Assembly (NCBI RefSeq): GCF_001815865.1
Contig: NZ_KV822214.1
Coordinates: 75,351-122,204, forward strand
Direction: 5' to 3'
Source: Abiotrophia sp. HMSC24B09
GTDB taxonomy: Bacteria; Bacillota; Bacilli; Lactobacillales; Aerococcaceae
Length of the DNA stretch: 46,854 nucleotides
The position numbers and the translations under genes were made by a program. Numbering within the stretch: the stretch's first letter is position 1; every line of letters starts with the position of its first letter. Below are positions 1-8,928 of the stretch, piece by piece. The notes under the pieces were generated by a model. That model saw only the letters and a program-made list of their open reading frames with translations, was not told the DNA's origin and ran no database searches.

Positions 1-920
1 CTCGGTTTCTCTGCTGGTGGCGTTGGCGCTGGTGTCGCGTTGGTGCTCGGTTTCTCCGCTGGAGCCGTGCTAGTGTTTTGCTTTTCAGGTTTGGTCGCTG
101 ACACCGGTGTCACATTGGCGCTCGATTCCTCTGGTTGCAGTGTCGGCAAAACATCTGCACTTGGTTTCTCAGACTGCACTGACGCCACAGGGCTTTCACT
201 ACTTACTCGCGTGGATCTTTCACTGGAGGATTCTGAAGAAACTACTGACTCGAGCTTGCTCGTCGCACTAATTGCACTATTACTAGAAACATTAGGTCCC
301 ACTTGCTCTAGCTCACTGGCAGGAAAATACCCTACATAGTCATAACCTTCAATACTTAACTTTGGATTGGGTAATGCTTGCCCTACAGTTGTTTGAAAGC
401 TTTGATTAAACTGTTCCAGTAGGCGTGTCTCAACCGCCTGTAAACTTGGGGCCAGCAAAACCTGTCCCGCCATGGTTATAACCATCAGACTAGTCAAAGC
501 CTTCTTCTTATCACGAACTAAGCCGACGGCGAACACAAGCAACGCCGCACCGGCTGCTAGACCTAATAGGGTTGATGATTCGCCTGTGACTGGCAAATGA
601 TTTTTCCCTGTATTTGCCTGATAAACAAAATAGTAGACTTGATCTGCCTCAGCAATTTGGCTAGGGGTTCCTGCTTTAATGGCTTGGCGCTGTTCCAAAG
701 ATAATTCCTCAATAGATACATACCGATACTGAGTGGACACTTGTTTGGTTACCTGTTGAGAACTTGTAACTGTCGTGGCAGTCTGTGCCTGAACGACAGG
801 TGCCGCTACCGCTGGCACAAAAAAACTTCCTACTACAACGGAAGCAATCCCAACAGAAAATTTCCGGATGGAAAAACGTTGGACTGTATTAAGGCTGCTA
901 GAGCTCTTAGATTTCTTCAT
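1..920 (-). CDS. YSIRK-signal surface protein with early LPVTG motif (partial, 3' end outside window)
   Basis: This is the N-terminal 306 codons of a large secreted protein; the frame is open to the window edge. The ATG is at 920, preceded by AAAGGG about 9 nt upstream. In order it has a YSIRK-type signal (FSIRKFSVGIAS, about residues 16-27), a domain of about 60 residues ending in VYYFVYQ, then LPVTGE, a hydrophobic stretch, RDKKK, a second hydrophobic stretch ending SLQA, the block LLEQFNQSFQTTVGQALPNP, then a Ser-rich and Pro/Glu/Lys-rich spacer with PAEKPSTNATPAPTP units. The first 200 residues closely match the neighbour at 1250-3256, so the two are tandem paralogs. Such proteins are normally adhesins or wall-associated proteins; the ligand cannot be told. 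The sorting-like motif lies near the N-terminus rather than at the C-terminus, and whether a second one exists lies outside the window. Confidence 0.85.
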   Translation of the reverse strand, partial: MKKSKSSSSLNTVQRFSIRKFSVGIASVVVGSFFVPAVAAPVVQAQTATTVTSSQQVTKQVSTQYRYVSIEELSLEQRQAIKAGTPSQIAEADQVYYFVYQANTGKNHLPVTGESSTLLGLAAGAALLVFAVGLVRDKKKALTSLMVITMAGQVLLAPSLQAVETRLLEQFNQSFQTTVGQALPNPKLSIEGYDYVGYFPASELEQVGPNVSSNSAISATSKLESVVSSESSSERSTRVSSESPVASVQSEKPSADVLPTLQPEESSANVTPVSATKPEKQNTSTAPAEKPSTNATPAPTPPAEKP

Positions 921-961
921 TGAGTTTTTCCCTTTCTTAGTAAATTATTATTCGCTAGTGT

Positions 962-967
962 ATTTTA
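962..967 (-). promoter_or_regulatory. putative -10 (TAAAAT) of surface-protein gene 1
   Basis: On the minus strand TAAAAT lies 42 nt before the ATG at 920, inside TGTGGTAAAATA. The same 12-mer precedes the paralog (-10 at 3301-3306). No convincing -35 is visible. The rest of the gap 921-1170 is AT-rich and I see nothing else in it. Confidence 0.45.
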
Positions 968-1171
968 CCACAAAAAAAATAATAAATATATGCTTAAACT
1001 GTAATTTCTCATATTTTATTGATAAATCAATGGTTTTCATTGTTGCCAAAAATAACCGAACAGTCTAATTAAAGCAACACATGGCGTAACCAACTAATAA
1101 CATCGAGGTTTCATCATTTTATAATTTCTTAATATCTCGATTCATAGCTTCATCAAACAACCTGATTGCGC

Positions 1172-1211
1172 AAAAAGAGTGTTGATAGCCAGAACTATCA
1201 ACACTCTTTTT
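1172..1211 (-). terminator. Rho-independent terminator after surface-protein gene 2
   Basis: Perfect hairpin with arms GAGTGTTGATAG and CTATCAACACTC around a 6-nt loop (CCAGAA on the plus strand), flanked by A and T runs so it could work in both directions. It sits about 40 nt past the stop of the gene ending at 1250. Confidence 0.9.
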
Positions 1212-1249
1212 TATGCTACTATCTCAAACAATTAGCTTATCTATCGAGA

Positions 1250-3256
1250 TTACGGTTGCGCTTCTTTAGACTCTAAGTTATCCAAAATATACTGTAAGCC
1301 TTGAGACCGAGTTTCAACTGACTGAGTCATTGCTTCAACATCTTTCTCGGTTGCTTCCGAGTCCTGAATCACTGATTGCGCATTTTGTAAAGTTGCTTGA
1401 GTCTTAATCACTTCATCTATTAAGCCCAAATTTCTCGCTATGTTAAGTTTTGCGGTTAAGGACGACATCGCTGCTTGTAAAGCCGATTTGTCCACTTGAG
1501 CTACTAAAAGACTGGCTAGATTCTCAGAATTGTTGACCAATTCCTGAACTTGTTGGGTGAGAGCATCAATATCTGCTTGCTCTGCCGCATCAGCTTTCCC
1601 CTTGAGGACTTGAGCTTGATTAGTGAGTGCTGTCAAACTTTCCTTAGTTTTAGCAAGTTCACTCTCAAAAGTTGCAATAGAACTAGGGGTCTTACCATTC
1701 TTAGGTGTTGCTTCTATGTTAGCAACCTTAGCCTGAGCAGCCTGCAATGAGGCATCTAAAGCTTTATAATCTAGCGTTTTTGATGGAGCTGGGGCAGGTT
1801 GCTGAGCCTTTAACTTATACGTTAAATCTTCTATTAGGGCTTCAACTGATTTCACCATTGCCGCTACATCTTTCTCGGTAGCATCTTGATCTTTAACCAC
1901 TGAACGCGCATTTTGCAAAGCCGCTTGGGACTTGATTACTTCATCAATTAACCCTACGTTTTTAGCTTCTTTAACCAATTCTGCTAAAGCCGTCATCACC
2001 GTTTGTAATGGCGTCTTGTCTGCTTGAACAATTAGGTTATCGGATAATTTAGATGCCTTATCAGCTAAGTTCTGAACTTGCTTAGTTAAATCGTTAATCG
2101 CCACTTGCTCAGTATTTTTAGGATTACCTTTGAGCTCTTGCGCTCTGCTAACCAGTGTGTCTAAATCCTTCTTAGCATTTGCTAATTCTTCCTCAAAAGC
2201 TTTCACGGACTTCGGAGTCTTATCGCTAAGTTTAACAGCCTCTAGATTAGCCACTTGCTTATTCACTGCCTGTAAAGCAGCGTCTAAGTCTTTGAAATCT
2301 AGCGTTTTAGGTGGCTCTGGTGCTGGTGTTACACTTGAATTGGATTCTTCAGCAGATGCCTTTGATTCAGAAGTTTCACTTGCACTTGATTCCGCTGAAG
2401 ACACTTTTGATTCAGATGTTTCACTTGTGCTTGATTCCGCTGAAGAAGCTTTTGATTCAGATGTTTCGCTTGCGCTTGATTCCGCTGAAGAAGCTTTTGA
2501 TTCAGATGTTTCGCTTGCGCTTGATTCCGCTGAAGAGGCTTTCGATTCAGAGGATTGACTTGCGCTTGATTCCGCTGAAGAAGCCTTAGATTCAGTTGAT
2601 TCACTAATCGCACCATCTACAGAAGCATTAGGTGCTACTTGCGCCAGCTCCTGAGCGGCAAAATACCCTACATATTCATATCCTTCTATCTGAACTTGAG
2701 GATTTGGCAAGGCTTGTCCCACTGGCGTTTGGAAACTTTGATTGAATTGTTCTAGCAATCGCGCTTGAGCTGCTTGTGAATTCGGCACCAATGCTACCTG
2801 TCCTGCTAAGGTCACAAGCATTAAGCTGGTCAGTGCTTTCTTCTTATCACGAACCAAGCCAACTGCAAATACAATCAAGGTCGCGCCTGCTGCAAGCCCC
2901 AACAAGGTGGATCCTTCACCAGTAACTGGTAATTGACGAGCACCTCGTTTTGCTTGATAGACAAAATAATAAACTTGATCCGCTTGGGCAATTTGACTAG
3001 GAGTGCCTGATTTGATTGCTTGACGTTGCGCCCAAGTTAACTCTTCAATCGCAAGGTATTGATATTGTGTCGTTACTTGTTTTGCCACTGAATGAGTGTT
3101 AGATGCTGGTGTAGTGGCCTGTGCATTCACAGCGGGACTAATCAATGCTGATGCAAAGAAACTCCCCACTACAACAGATGCAATACCAGCCGAAAATTTT
3201 CGGATGGAAAAGCGTTGAATTTGTTTAAGGCTGCTGGAATCCTTAAGTTTTTTCAT
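1250..3256 (-). CDS. YSIRK-signal surface protein with early LPVTG motif, Ser-rich repeats and duplicated helical domain
   Basis: 668 residues; ATG preceded by AGAGAGGG. Order: YSIRK-type signal (RFSIRKFSAGIAS, residues 15-27), a short domain ending VYYFVYQ (about 60-100), LPVTGE (109-114), a hydrophobic span (117-135), RDKKK, a second hydrophobic span (143-157) ending in NSQA, the block LLEQFNQSFQTPVGQALPNP, five and a half copies of a 15-residue Ser/Glu repeat (222-308), then two copies of an Ala/Leu/Lys-rich, probably helical domain of about 170 residues (317-487, 493-664), each ending with a GLIDEVIK...ATEKDV motif. The helical domains recall FIVAR-like repeats of adhesins. There is no C-terminal LPXTG or membrane segment. 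I recall a streptococcal class of N-terminal signal with early LPXTG, described as putatively targeting to the cross-wall; this resembles it. Ligand unknown. Confidence 0.9.
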   Translation of the reverse strand: MKKLKDSSSLKQIQRFSIRKFSAGIASVVVGSFFASALISPAVNAQATTPASNTHSVAKQVTTQYQYLAIEELTWAQRQAIKSGTPSQIAQADQVYYFVYQAKRGARQLPVTGEGSTLLGLAAGATLIVFAVGLVRDKKKALTSLMLVTLAGQVALVPNSQAAQARLLEQFNQSFQTPVGQALPNPQVQIEGYEYVGYFAAQELAQVAPNASVDGAISESTESKASSAESSASQSSESKASSAESSASETSESKASSAESSASETSESKASSAESSTSETSESKVSSAESSASETSESKASAEESNSSVTPAPEPPKTLDFKDLDAALQAVNKQVANLEAVKLSDKTPKSVKAFEEELANAKKDLDTLVSRAQELKGNPKNTEQVAINDLTKQVQNLADKASKLSDNLIVQADKTPLQTVMTALAELVKEAKNVGLIDEVIKSQAALQNARSVVKDQDATEKDVAAMVKSVEALIEDLTYKLKAQQPAPAPSKTLDYKALDASLQAAQAKVANIEATPKNGKTPSSIATFESELAKTKESLTALTNQAQVLKGKADAAEQADIDALTQQVQELVNNSENLASLLVAQVDKSALQAAMSSLTAKLNIARNLGLIDEVIKTQATLQNAQSVIQDSEATEKDVEAMTQSVETRSQGLQYILDNLESKEAQP
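1265..2308 (-). repeat. Two direct copies of a ~515-bp domain-coding segment
   Basis: Copy 1 at about 1796-2308 and copy 2 at about 1265-1780 code for two homologous 170-residue helical domains, linked by PAPAPSKTLDYK. Both start KTLD[FY]K and share GLIDEVIK and ATEKDV. They are diverged, so the duplication is not recent. Confidence 0.85.
2333..2593 (-). repeat. 45-bp tandem repeat, 5.5 copies, coding for Ser-rich 15-residue unit
   Basis: Unit ESKASSAESSASETS with few substitutions between copies, giving a flexible, probably wall-spanning or glycosylated stalk. High DNA identity makes copy-number change by slippage likely. Confidence 0.9.
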
Positions 3257-3300
3257 TGTGTATTCCCTCTCTTTGATTATAATTTGTCGGTCATTTGTTT

Positions 3301-3306
3301 ATTTTA
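3301..3306 (-). promoter_or_regulatory. putative -10 (TAAAAT) of surface-protein gene 2
   Basis: On the minus strand TAAAAT within TGTGGTAAAATA, 45 nt before the ATG at 3256; the same 12-mer precedes the paralog. No good -35 seen. The rest of 3307-3518 holds an 8-bp inverted repeat (TATAGTGT 3419-3426 / ACACTATA 3446-3453) and nothing else I recognise. Confidence 0.45.
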
Positions 3307-3518
3307 CCACACTATTTAGCAGAAAGATATACTAAAATTTGTTTTTCCCTATTATTCTCAAATCAGAAAGTAAAAGACTAGTTATAAAGAGCGTTCGACT
3401 AATCTTTAAGGCTCTAACTATAGTGTCATGCTCCATTAAGAATTAACACTATACCTATGTCATCATCTTGTAATAATAGTGGTTTTGATGCTCGATTTTT
3501 ATTCATATATACAAATCA

Positions 3519-3555
3519 CAAAAAAGCCATTTTGATGAATCAATCAAAATGGCTT
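3519..3555 (-). terminator. Rho-independent terminator after rsmC-like gene
   Basis: Stem AAGCCATTTTGAT / ATCAAAATGGCTT with a 6-nt loop, followed on the minus strand by a T run, directly after the stop at 3568. Confidence 0.9.
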
Positions 3556-3567
3556 CTGTAAAATTTA

Positions 3568-4179
3568 CTATTTTGTCTTTTGGCTTTTCAAAATCCAATA
3601 ACCCTTATCTCGAGTCACTAACTCAACATTCCCAAAGACTTCTTCCATAAAAGTTTCCATAGAAGGAGCGCCTTGTTTTTTCTGAATTACGAGCCATAAT
3701 TCACCGCCAGGTCTTAAATTAGCCTGAGCTGAGCGTACGAATTGTTGGATAACCTGCATGCCGGCCCGAATAGGTGGGTTGGTCACCACAAAATCCGGTG
3801 CTTGACTAGCTTGCCATTGGCCTGCGTCAGCCAGTTGGTAGGCTGTATTCTCTACTCGATTGAGCTGGCTATTGGCCTGCGCCAACTGGTAGGCACGTTC
3901 ATTAATCTCGACTCCTGTAACTTGAGCTTGAGGATATAATTTTGCTAAAGCAATTGTGACCGGCCCGTAGCCACTCCCCAGTTCTACTATTTGATAAGTC
4001 CCTGCAGGAACTGAATCTGCGAAAGCTTCCACTAACACCTTGGAACCATAGTCCATGCGCTGTTTAGAAAAGACGCCATTATCGGTCTGAAAACTCAAAG
4101 TTAAGCCTGCCACACCATCTTGAATCTGGTGTAAAGAATGCTGACTGGTGGGACTAGATTTAAAGTATTGTTCACTCAT
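3568..4179 (-). CDS. Class I SAM-dependent methyltransferase, RsmC-like
   Basis: 203 residues from the ATG at 4179. The protein has the Rossmann SAM motif VELGSGYGPVTIALA followed by the acidic GVEIN, and the NPPIRAG motif (N-P-P-[YFI]) typical of methyltransferases acting on a base amino group. The family (RsmC, Bacillus YbxB) methylates a guanine N2 in 16S rRNA; the single-domain short form found here is usual in Firmicutes. A GTG at 4194 extends the frame by five codons: its Shine-Dalgarno (GAGGAG) is only about 1 nt away, whereas it is about 16 nt from the ATG, so the start is uncertain. MSEQYF fits the homologs as I remember them. It follows manA by 23 nt and is probably co-transcribed with it. 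Confidence 0.8.
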   Translation of the reverse strand: MSEQYFKSSPTSQHSLHQIQDGVAGLTLSFQTDNGVFSKQRMDYGSKVLVEAFADSVPAGTYQIVELGSGYGPVTIALAKLYPQAQVTGVEINERAYQLAQANSQLNRVENTAYQLADAGQWQASQAPDFVVTNPPIRAGMQVIQQFVRSAQANLRPGGELWLVIQKKQGAPSMETFMEEVFGNVELVTRDKGYWILKSQKTK

Positions 4180-4202
4180 TATCTGCTGATACACTCCTCT
4201 AT

Positions 4203-5153
4203 TTAAGCTGGATGGGAACTAATTAAGGTCAGCTTCCCTTCCAAACAAATTTCTGTAACACCGTGCGGCAAAATAAAGGAACTTGCCAAATCTAAGTCAT
4301 AAGCGACACCGTCCAACCATAGTCGGCCTTGCCCTGCAATGACGGTTGCTAAGGTATAGGCATTATCCAGGCTTAAAGTAAGGCTATCCACGACTTCCCA
4401 CTTGGTCACAGTGAAAAATTCATTTTCTAGGTATTGGATAACTTGGCTGTCACCAACTTGCTGAGTCTTGACTTGCAAGTGACGCTCTGGATCTGGATAG
4501 AAAGTGACATCCGCCGCCTGCTTAAGATGCAAATCACGGGGATTGCCTTGGGTATCACGACGATCATAGTCGTAGACACGATAAGTGGTATCAGAGCTCT
4601 GTTGTGTTTCCAGAATGACCACCCCTGCACCAATCGCATGAATGGTCCCTGCCGGCACATCAAAGAAGTCGCCCGCCTTAACTGGCACCTCCACTAAGAG
4701 GTCTGACCAACGCCCTGCCGCTACTAATTCTTCGAATTCTTGTCGCGATTGAGCCTTATGCCCATAAACAATCTTAGCTCCTGGCTCCGCAGAAATGACA
4801 TACCAACATTCCGTCTTACCAAGCTCCCCTTCATGTTCAAGTCCATAGGCATCATCAGGATGGACCTGCACAGAAAGCTCGGCTGCTGCATCTAGGATTT
4901 TAATTAAGAGAGGAAAGACAGTTTGACTAGGATTCCCAAATAATTCTGGATGCTCTCGATAGAGCTGATCTAGGCCCAGTCCTGCATATTCGGCAGGACT
5001 AATGACGGTCGACACCCCATTAGGGTGGGCACTAATACACCAAGCTTCCCCTACCGTGTCGCTAGGACCTTTGAGGCCAAATTCTAGTTCAAGTTTACGG
5101 CCACCCCATATCTTATCTTGTAACACAGGCTTTAAGAAAATCGGTTGTGTCAT
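4203..5153 (-). CDS. manA: Mannose-6-phosphate isomerase, class I
   Basis: 316 residues. The enzyme interconverts mannose 6-phosphate and fructose 6-phosphate in the cytoplasm and is zinc dependent. The sequence shows MTQPIFLKPVLQDKIWGG at the start, VQVHPDD (metal-binding region), ECWYVI, VPAGTIHAIG and ILETQQSSDTTYRVYDYDR, all typical of the short Firmicutes ManA. A longer frame exists to 5195, but AAGGA lies 8 nt before the ATG at 5153 and homologs start there. TATGAT at 5191-5196 on the minus strand is a likely -10. Divergent from the HAD gene at 5263. Confidence 0.93.
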   Translation of the reverse strand: MTQPIFLKPVLQDKIWGGRKLELEFGLKGPSDTVGEAWCISAHPNGVSTVISPAEYAGLGLDQLYREHPELFGNPSQTVFPLLIKILDAAAELSVQVHPDDAYGLEHEGELGKTECWYVISAEPGAKIVYGHKAQSRQEFEELVAAGRWSDLLVEVPVKAGDFFDVPAGTIHAIGAGVVILETQQSSDTTYRVYDYDRRDTQGNPRDLHLKQAADVTFYPDPERHLQVKTQQVGDSQVIQYLENEFFTVTKWEVVDSLTLSLDNAYTLATVIAGQGRLWLDGVAYDLDLASSFILPHGVTEICLEGKLTLISSHPA

Positions 5154-5203
5154 CTCTATCATCCTTTCTAAGCTAAATTTTCTCGCTTCTATCATACCAT
5201 TTT

Positions 5204-5232
5204 TTGACGATTTCGTGGTACACTATTTATAC
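5204..5232 (+). promoter_or_regulatory. putative promoter of HAD phosphatase gene
   Basis: TTGACG (5204-5209), 17-nt spacer, TTATAC (5227-5232), about 30 nt before the ATG at 5263. The -10 is a modest match. Confidence 0.45.
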
Positions 5233-5262
5233 GAGAATTATGACGAATTATGGAGGTTGCCG

Positions 5263-6114
5263 ATGATTAAACTCTTTGCATCCGATATGGATGGGACCTT
5301 ACTGAACCCAAACCATGTCATTAGCGACACTACCGCCCAAGCCATTCGAGACCTTCAAGCTCAATCGGATATTGAGTTTCTGATTGCTACCGGACGAGAT
5401 TATCGGTCTGCTAAGTGGCTCCTAGATCAGCATCAACTGACCGCTCGCATCATTGCCGTCAATGGCGCTGCAACTTATGACGTTAAAGGAAATTTGGAGG
5501 ATGTCTTCGCCCTTGATTTGGCCGATACCCAGACCCTTATCGAACGATTTGCTGTGCCTGAAACTCAGATTTTGGTGTCGCTCAAGTCTCTGAACGGTTA
5601 TTATGTCAATGACCTGTCTCTCTATCGGCGACGCATGGAAGCTTTCCTAAATCGCGCCAAGGAAGCTGCTAGCAATGATAGTCTGGCCCAGATTGAACTC
5701 CACTTCAAGGAGCTTCAACCCCTTGAGGATTATCGACCTGACTTGGATCCACCACTTAAGCTTATGCTGATTGACCGGCGCCCTGAAGTCTTAGAGTCTG
5801 CCCGCCATTTCCTCAAGGACTTTGCTATTGATTTAACTTCTTCTGGCCCAGATAATTTAGAAATTACCAGTCTCAAGGCCCAAAAAGGCTTAGCTATTGA
5901 AGCCTACTGCCAGCACCATGGGTTCACTAAGCATCAAGTCCTAACCATCGGAGACTCGGCCAACGACCGCTCTATGCTAGCCATGTTCCCTAATAGTTAT
6001 GCCATGGCTAACGCTAGTCAAGCCATTAAAGACTTAGCAAGCTATGAGGCCCCTAGCAATGCAGAAGACGGGGTAGCCCATACTATTTATCAACTTTTAT
6101 CTAAGTTAGGATAA
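5263..6114 (+). CDS. Cof-type HAD-superfamily phosphatase
   Basis: 283 residues. HAD motif I is DMDGTLL near the N-terminus, motif II is in LIATGRDYRSA, and the C-terminal metal motif is GDSANDRSML; a large C2 cap sits between them. This is the Cof/YidA subfamily, which dephosphorylates sugar phosphates or flavin/PLP precursors, so substrate cannot be assigned. The open frame extends far upstream through manA, but TGGAGG at 5250-5255 and the family start MIKLFASDMDG fix the ATG at 5263. Single gene, divergent from manA and convergent with the D-lactate dehydrogenase gene. Confidence 0.9.
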   Translation: MIKLFASDMDGTLLNPNHVISDTTAQAIRDLQAQSDIEFLIATGRDYRSAKWLLDQHQLTARIIAVNGAATYDVKGNLEDVFALDLADTQTLIERFAVPETQILVSLKSLNGYYVNDLSLYRRRMEAFLNRAKEAASNDSLAQIELHFKELQPLEDYRPDLDPPLKLMLIDRRPEVLESARHFLKDFAIDLTSSGPDNLEITSLKAQKGLAIEAYCQHHGFTKHQVLTIGDSANDRSMLAMFPNSYAMANASQAIKDLASYEAPSNAEDGVAHTIYQLLSKLG

Positions 6115-6202
6115 CTTATAACTAAGTGTCCTAAAAATTTAGCTAGCTAAGATGGACTAGCAAGTGAAGCCTATATTTTCATATTATCCTACTATAATAA
6201 AT

Positions 6203-6255
6203 AAAGCGAAAGGACTAAGGCGCTGCTTAAGCGGCACTCAGTTCTTTCGCTTTTG
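6203..6255. terminator. Bidirectional terminator between HAD and D-LDH genes
   Basis: Long hairpin with outer arms AAAGCGAAAGGACT / AGTTCTTTCGCTTT (one G-T wobble) and inner GCGCTGCTTAAGCGGC, with A/T runs on both sides, between convergent genes ending at 6114 and 6285. Confidence 0.85.
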
Positions 6256-6284
6256 TCTATTTTCGAGGCAAATTCTTTATTTAC

Positions 6285-7277
6285 CTAGAAATCATTGCTG
6301 CATTCTCCTGTTTCCAGATAGTCCTTGAGGTTATTAAAGCTGGTTTCCACCATGTTCTCTACTGCCTCATCGGTGTAGCTACCCATGTGAGGAGTTAATA
6401 AGACCTTAGGATAGAGGTCAACCAATTTCTTAACTGCAGGGTCGCTAATGTCTTGACCACGCAGGTCCTTGAAGAAGACTTGGCTCTCGTTCTCTAAGAC
6501 ATCTAAGCCCGCCCCAGCCAAATGGCCAGATTCGATGGCTTCAATAATGGCATCCACATCCTGCAACTCACCGCGCGCAGTGTTGACCAGAATGGCCCCT
6601 GGCTTCATCTTGCTGATGAATTCCTTGGTGATGACCTTGCCATTAGCTGGAATGTAAGGTGCGTGAATGGAAATCACGTCTGACTTAGCTAAGAGCTCAT
6701 CCAGTTCTACTTGGGTGCAGATATGATCTACTCCTTCTTTTGGAAAGGCGTCGTAAGCTAAGACATTCGCGCCCAAGCCCTTGAAGAGCGTTGCGGTCGT
6801 CAAGCCAATCCGGCCAATCCCAACCACACCAACGGTACAGTTACGGATTTCCTTAGAAAACATTTGCTCGTGGATACGAAAATCATGCTGGCTAGTTAAG
6901 TGCGTTGTATAGGCGACATTCCGCAAGAGGGTCATGGCCAAGGTCAAAGCCAATTCAGCAATCGCATTAGGTGAGTAAAAAGGGACGTGTGCTAACTTGA
7001 AGCCCAATTGCCTAGCATAGGCAAGATCGATATGGTCGACCCCTACTGTCCGCGTCAGGACATATTCTACCCCTAATTTTTTGTAGATATCTAAGACCTC
7101 CTTAGTAGCCCAGCAATTACCACGTAAAATAACGGCCTGACAACCCTCAGCTAACCAAGCCTCTTCCGGACCCGTTAGGTAGTTGGGGACACAAACTAAT
7201 TCATAACCAAACTTCTGATTGGCTAGGTCAAAAACGGGTCTTTCGATATCGCGAACACCATATGCTAATACTTTCAT
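6285..7277 (-). CDS. D-2-hydroxyacid dehydrogenase, D-lactate dehydrogenase type
   Basis: 330 residues. It reduces pyruvate or another 2-ketoacid with NADH. Visible features: catalytic Arg in NTARGEL, the Rossmann motif [10 protein letters not shown] with [23 protein letters not shown], and catalytic His in [15 protein letters not shown]. Length and motif order match D-LDH and D-2-hydroxyisocaproate dehydrogenase of lactic acid bacteria; D-LDH is the likelier role in a fermenter with a pyruvate-yielding citrate pathway. A GTG seven codons upstream (7298) is open, but AAGGAG fits the ATG at 7277 better. An extended -10 (TGCTAAAAT) lies upstream on the minus strand. Single-gene unit. Confidence 0.88.
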   Translation of the reverse strand: MKVLAYGVRDIERPVFDLANQKFGYELVCVPNYLTGPEEAWLAEGCQAVILRGNCWATKEVLDIYKKLGVEYVLTRTVGVDHIDLAYARQLGFKLAHVPFYSPNAIAELALTLAMTLLRNVAYTTHLTSQHDFRIHEQMFSKEIRNCTVGVVGIGRIGLTTATLFKGLGANVLAYDAFPKEGVDHICTQVELDELLAKSDVISIHAPYIPANGKVITKEFISKMKPGAILVNTARGELQDVDAIIEAIESGHLAGAGLDVLENESQVFFKDLRGQDISDPAVKKLVDLYPKVLLTPHMGSYTDEAVENMVETSFNNLKDYLETGECSNDF

Positions 7278-7428
7278 TATTGCTTTTGCTCCTTGCACTT
7301 ACTTCTTGAACGAAGTAGGGGATTTAATGTTTCTATTTTAGCACAATCCAAAGCCGATGTTGATTAATTTTCATGAAAATGGATAAGTTTGTATCTCAAA
7401 TATTCGTAATACTCCTAGCCAAGCAAAA

Positions 7429-7476
7429 AACGCTCAAGACCTGCCCTTTAGAAGGCTGGCTTGAGCGTTCATTTTT
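7429..7476 (-). terminator. Rho-independent terminator after tadA
   Basis: Arms AACGCTCAAG / CTTGAGCGTT around a 21-nt apical part that itself pairs (GCC...GGC), followed on the minus strand by TTTTTTGC, just past the tadA stop at 7485. Confidence 0.88.
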
Positions 7477-7484
7477 TGTATTAA

Positions 7485-8904
<1,420 letters not shown>

Positions 8905-8928
8905 GGGCTAGCTCCTGTCTTAGATTAT

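Noticed and set aside
40..339. Open frame on the plus strand over the surface-protein gene start region
   Set aside because: Lies opposite the partial surface-protein gene, which has a clear signal peptide and repeat pattern on the minus strand; no ribosome site.
2130..2616. Several open frames over the Ser-repeat DNA on both strands
   Set aside because: By-products of the 45-bp repeats, which keep all frames open; only the frame of the 668-residue protein makes sense.
1250..3256. Missing C-terminal LPXTG taken as a truncation
   Set aside because: The gene ends in a normal stop followed 40 nt later by a strong terminator, and the sorting-like motif is at the N-terminus in both paralogs, so the design seems intact.
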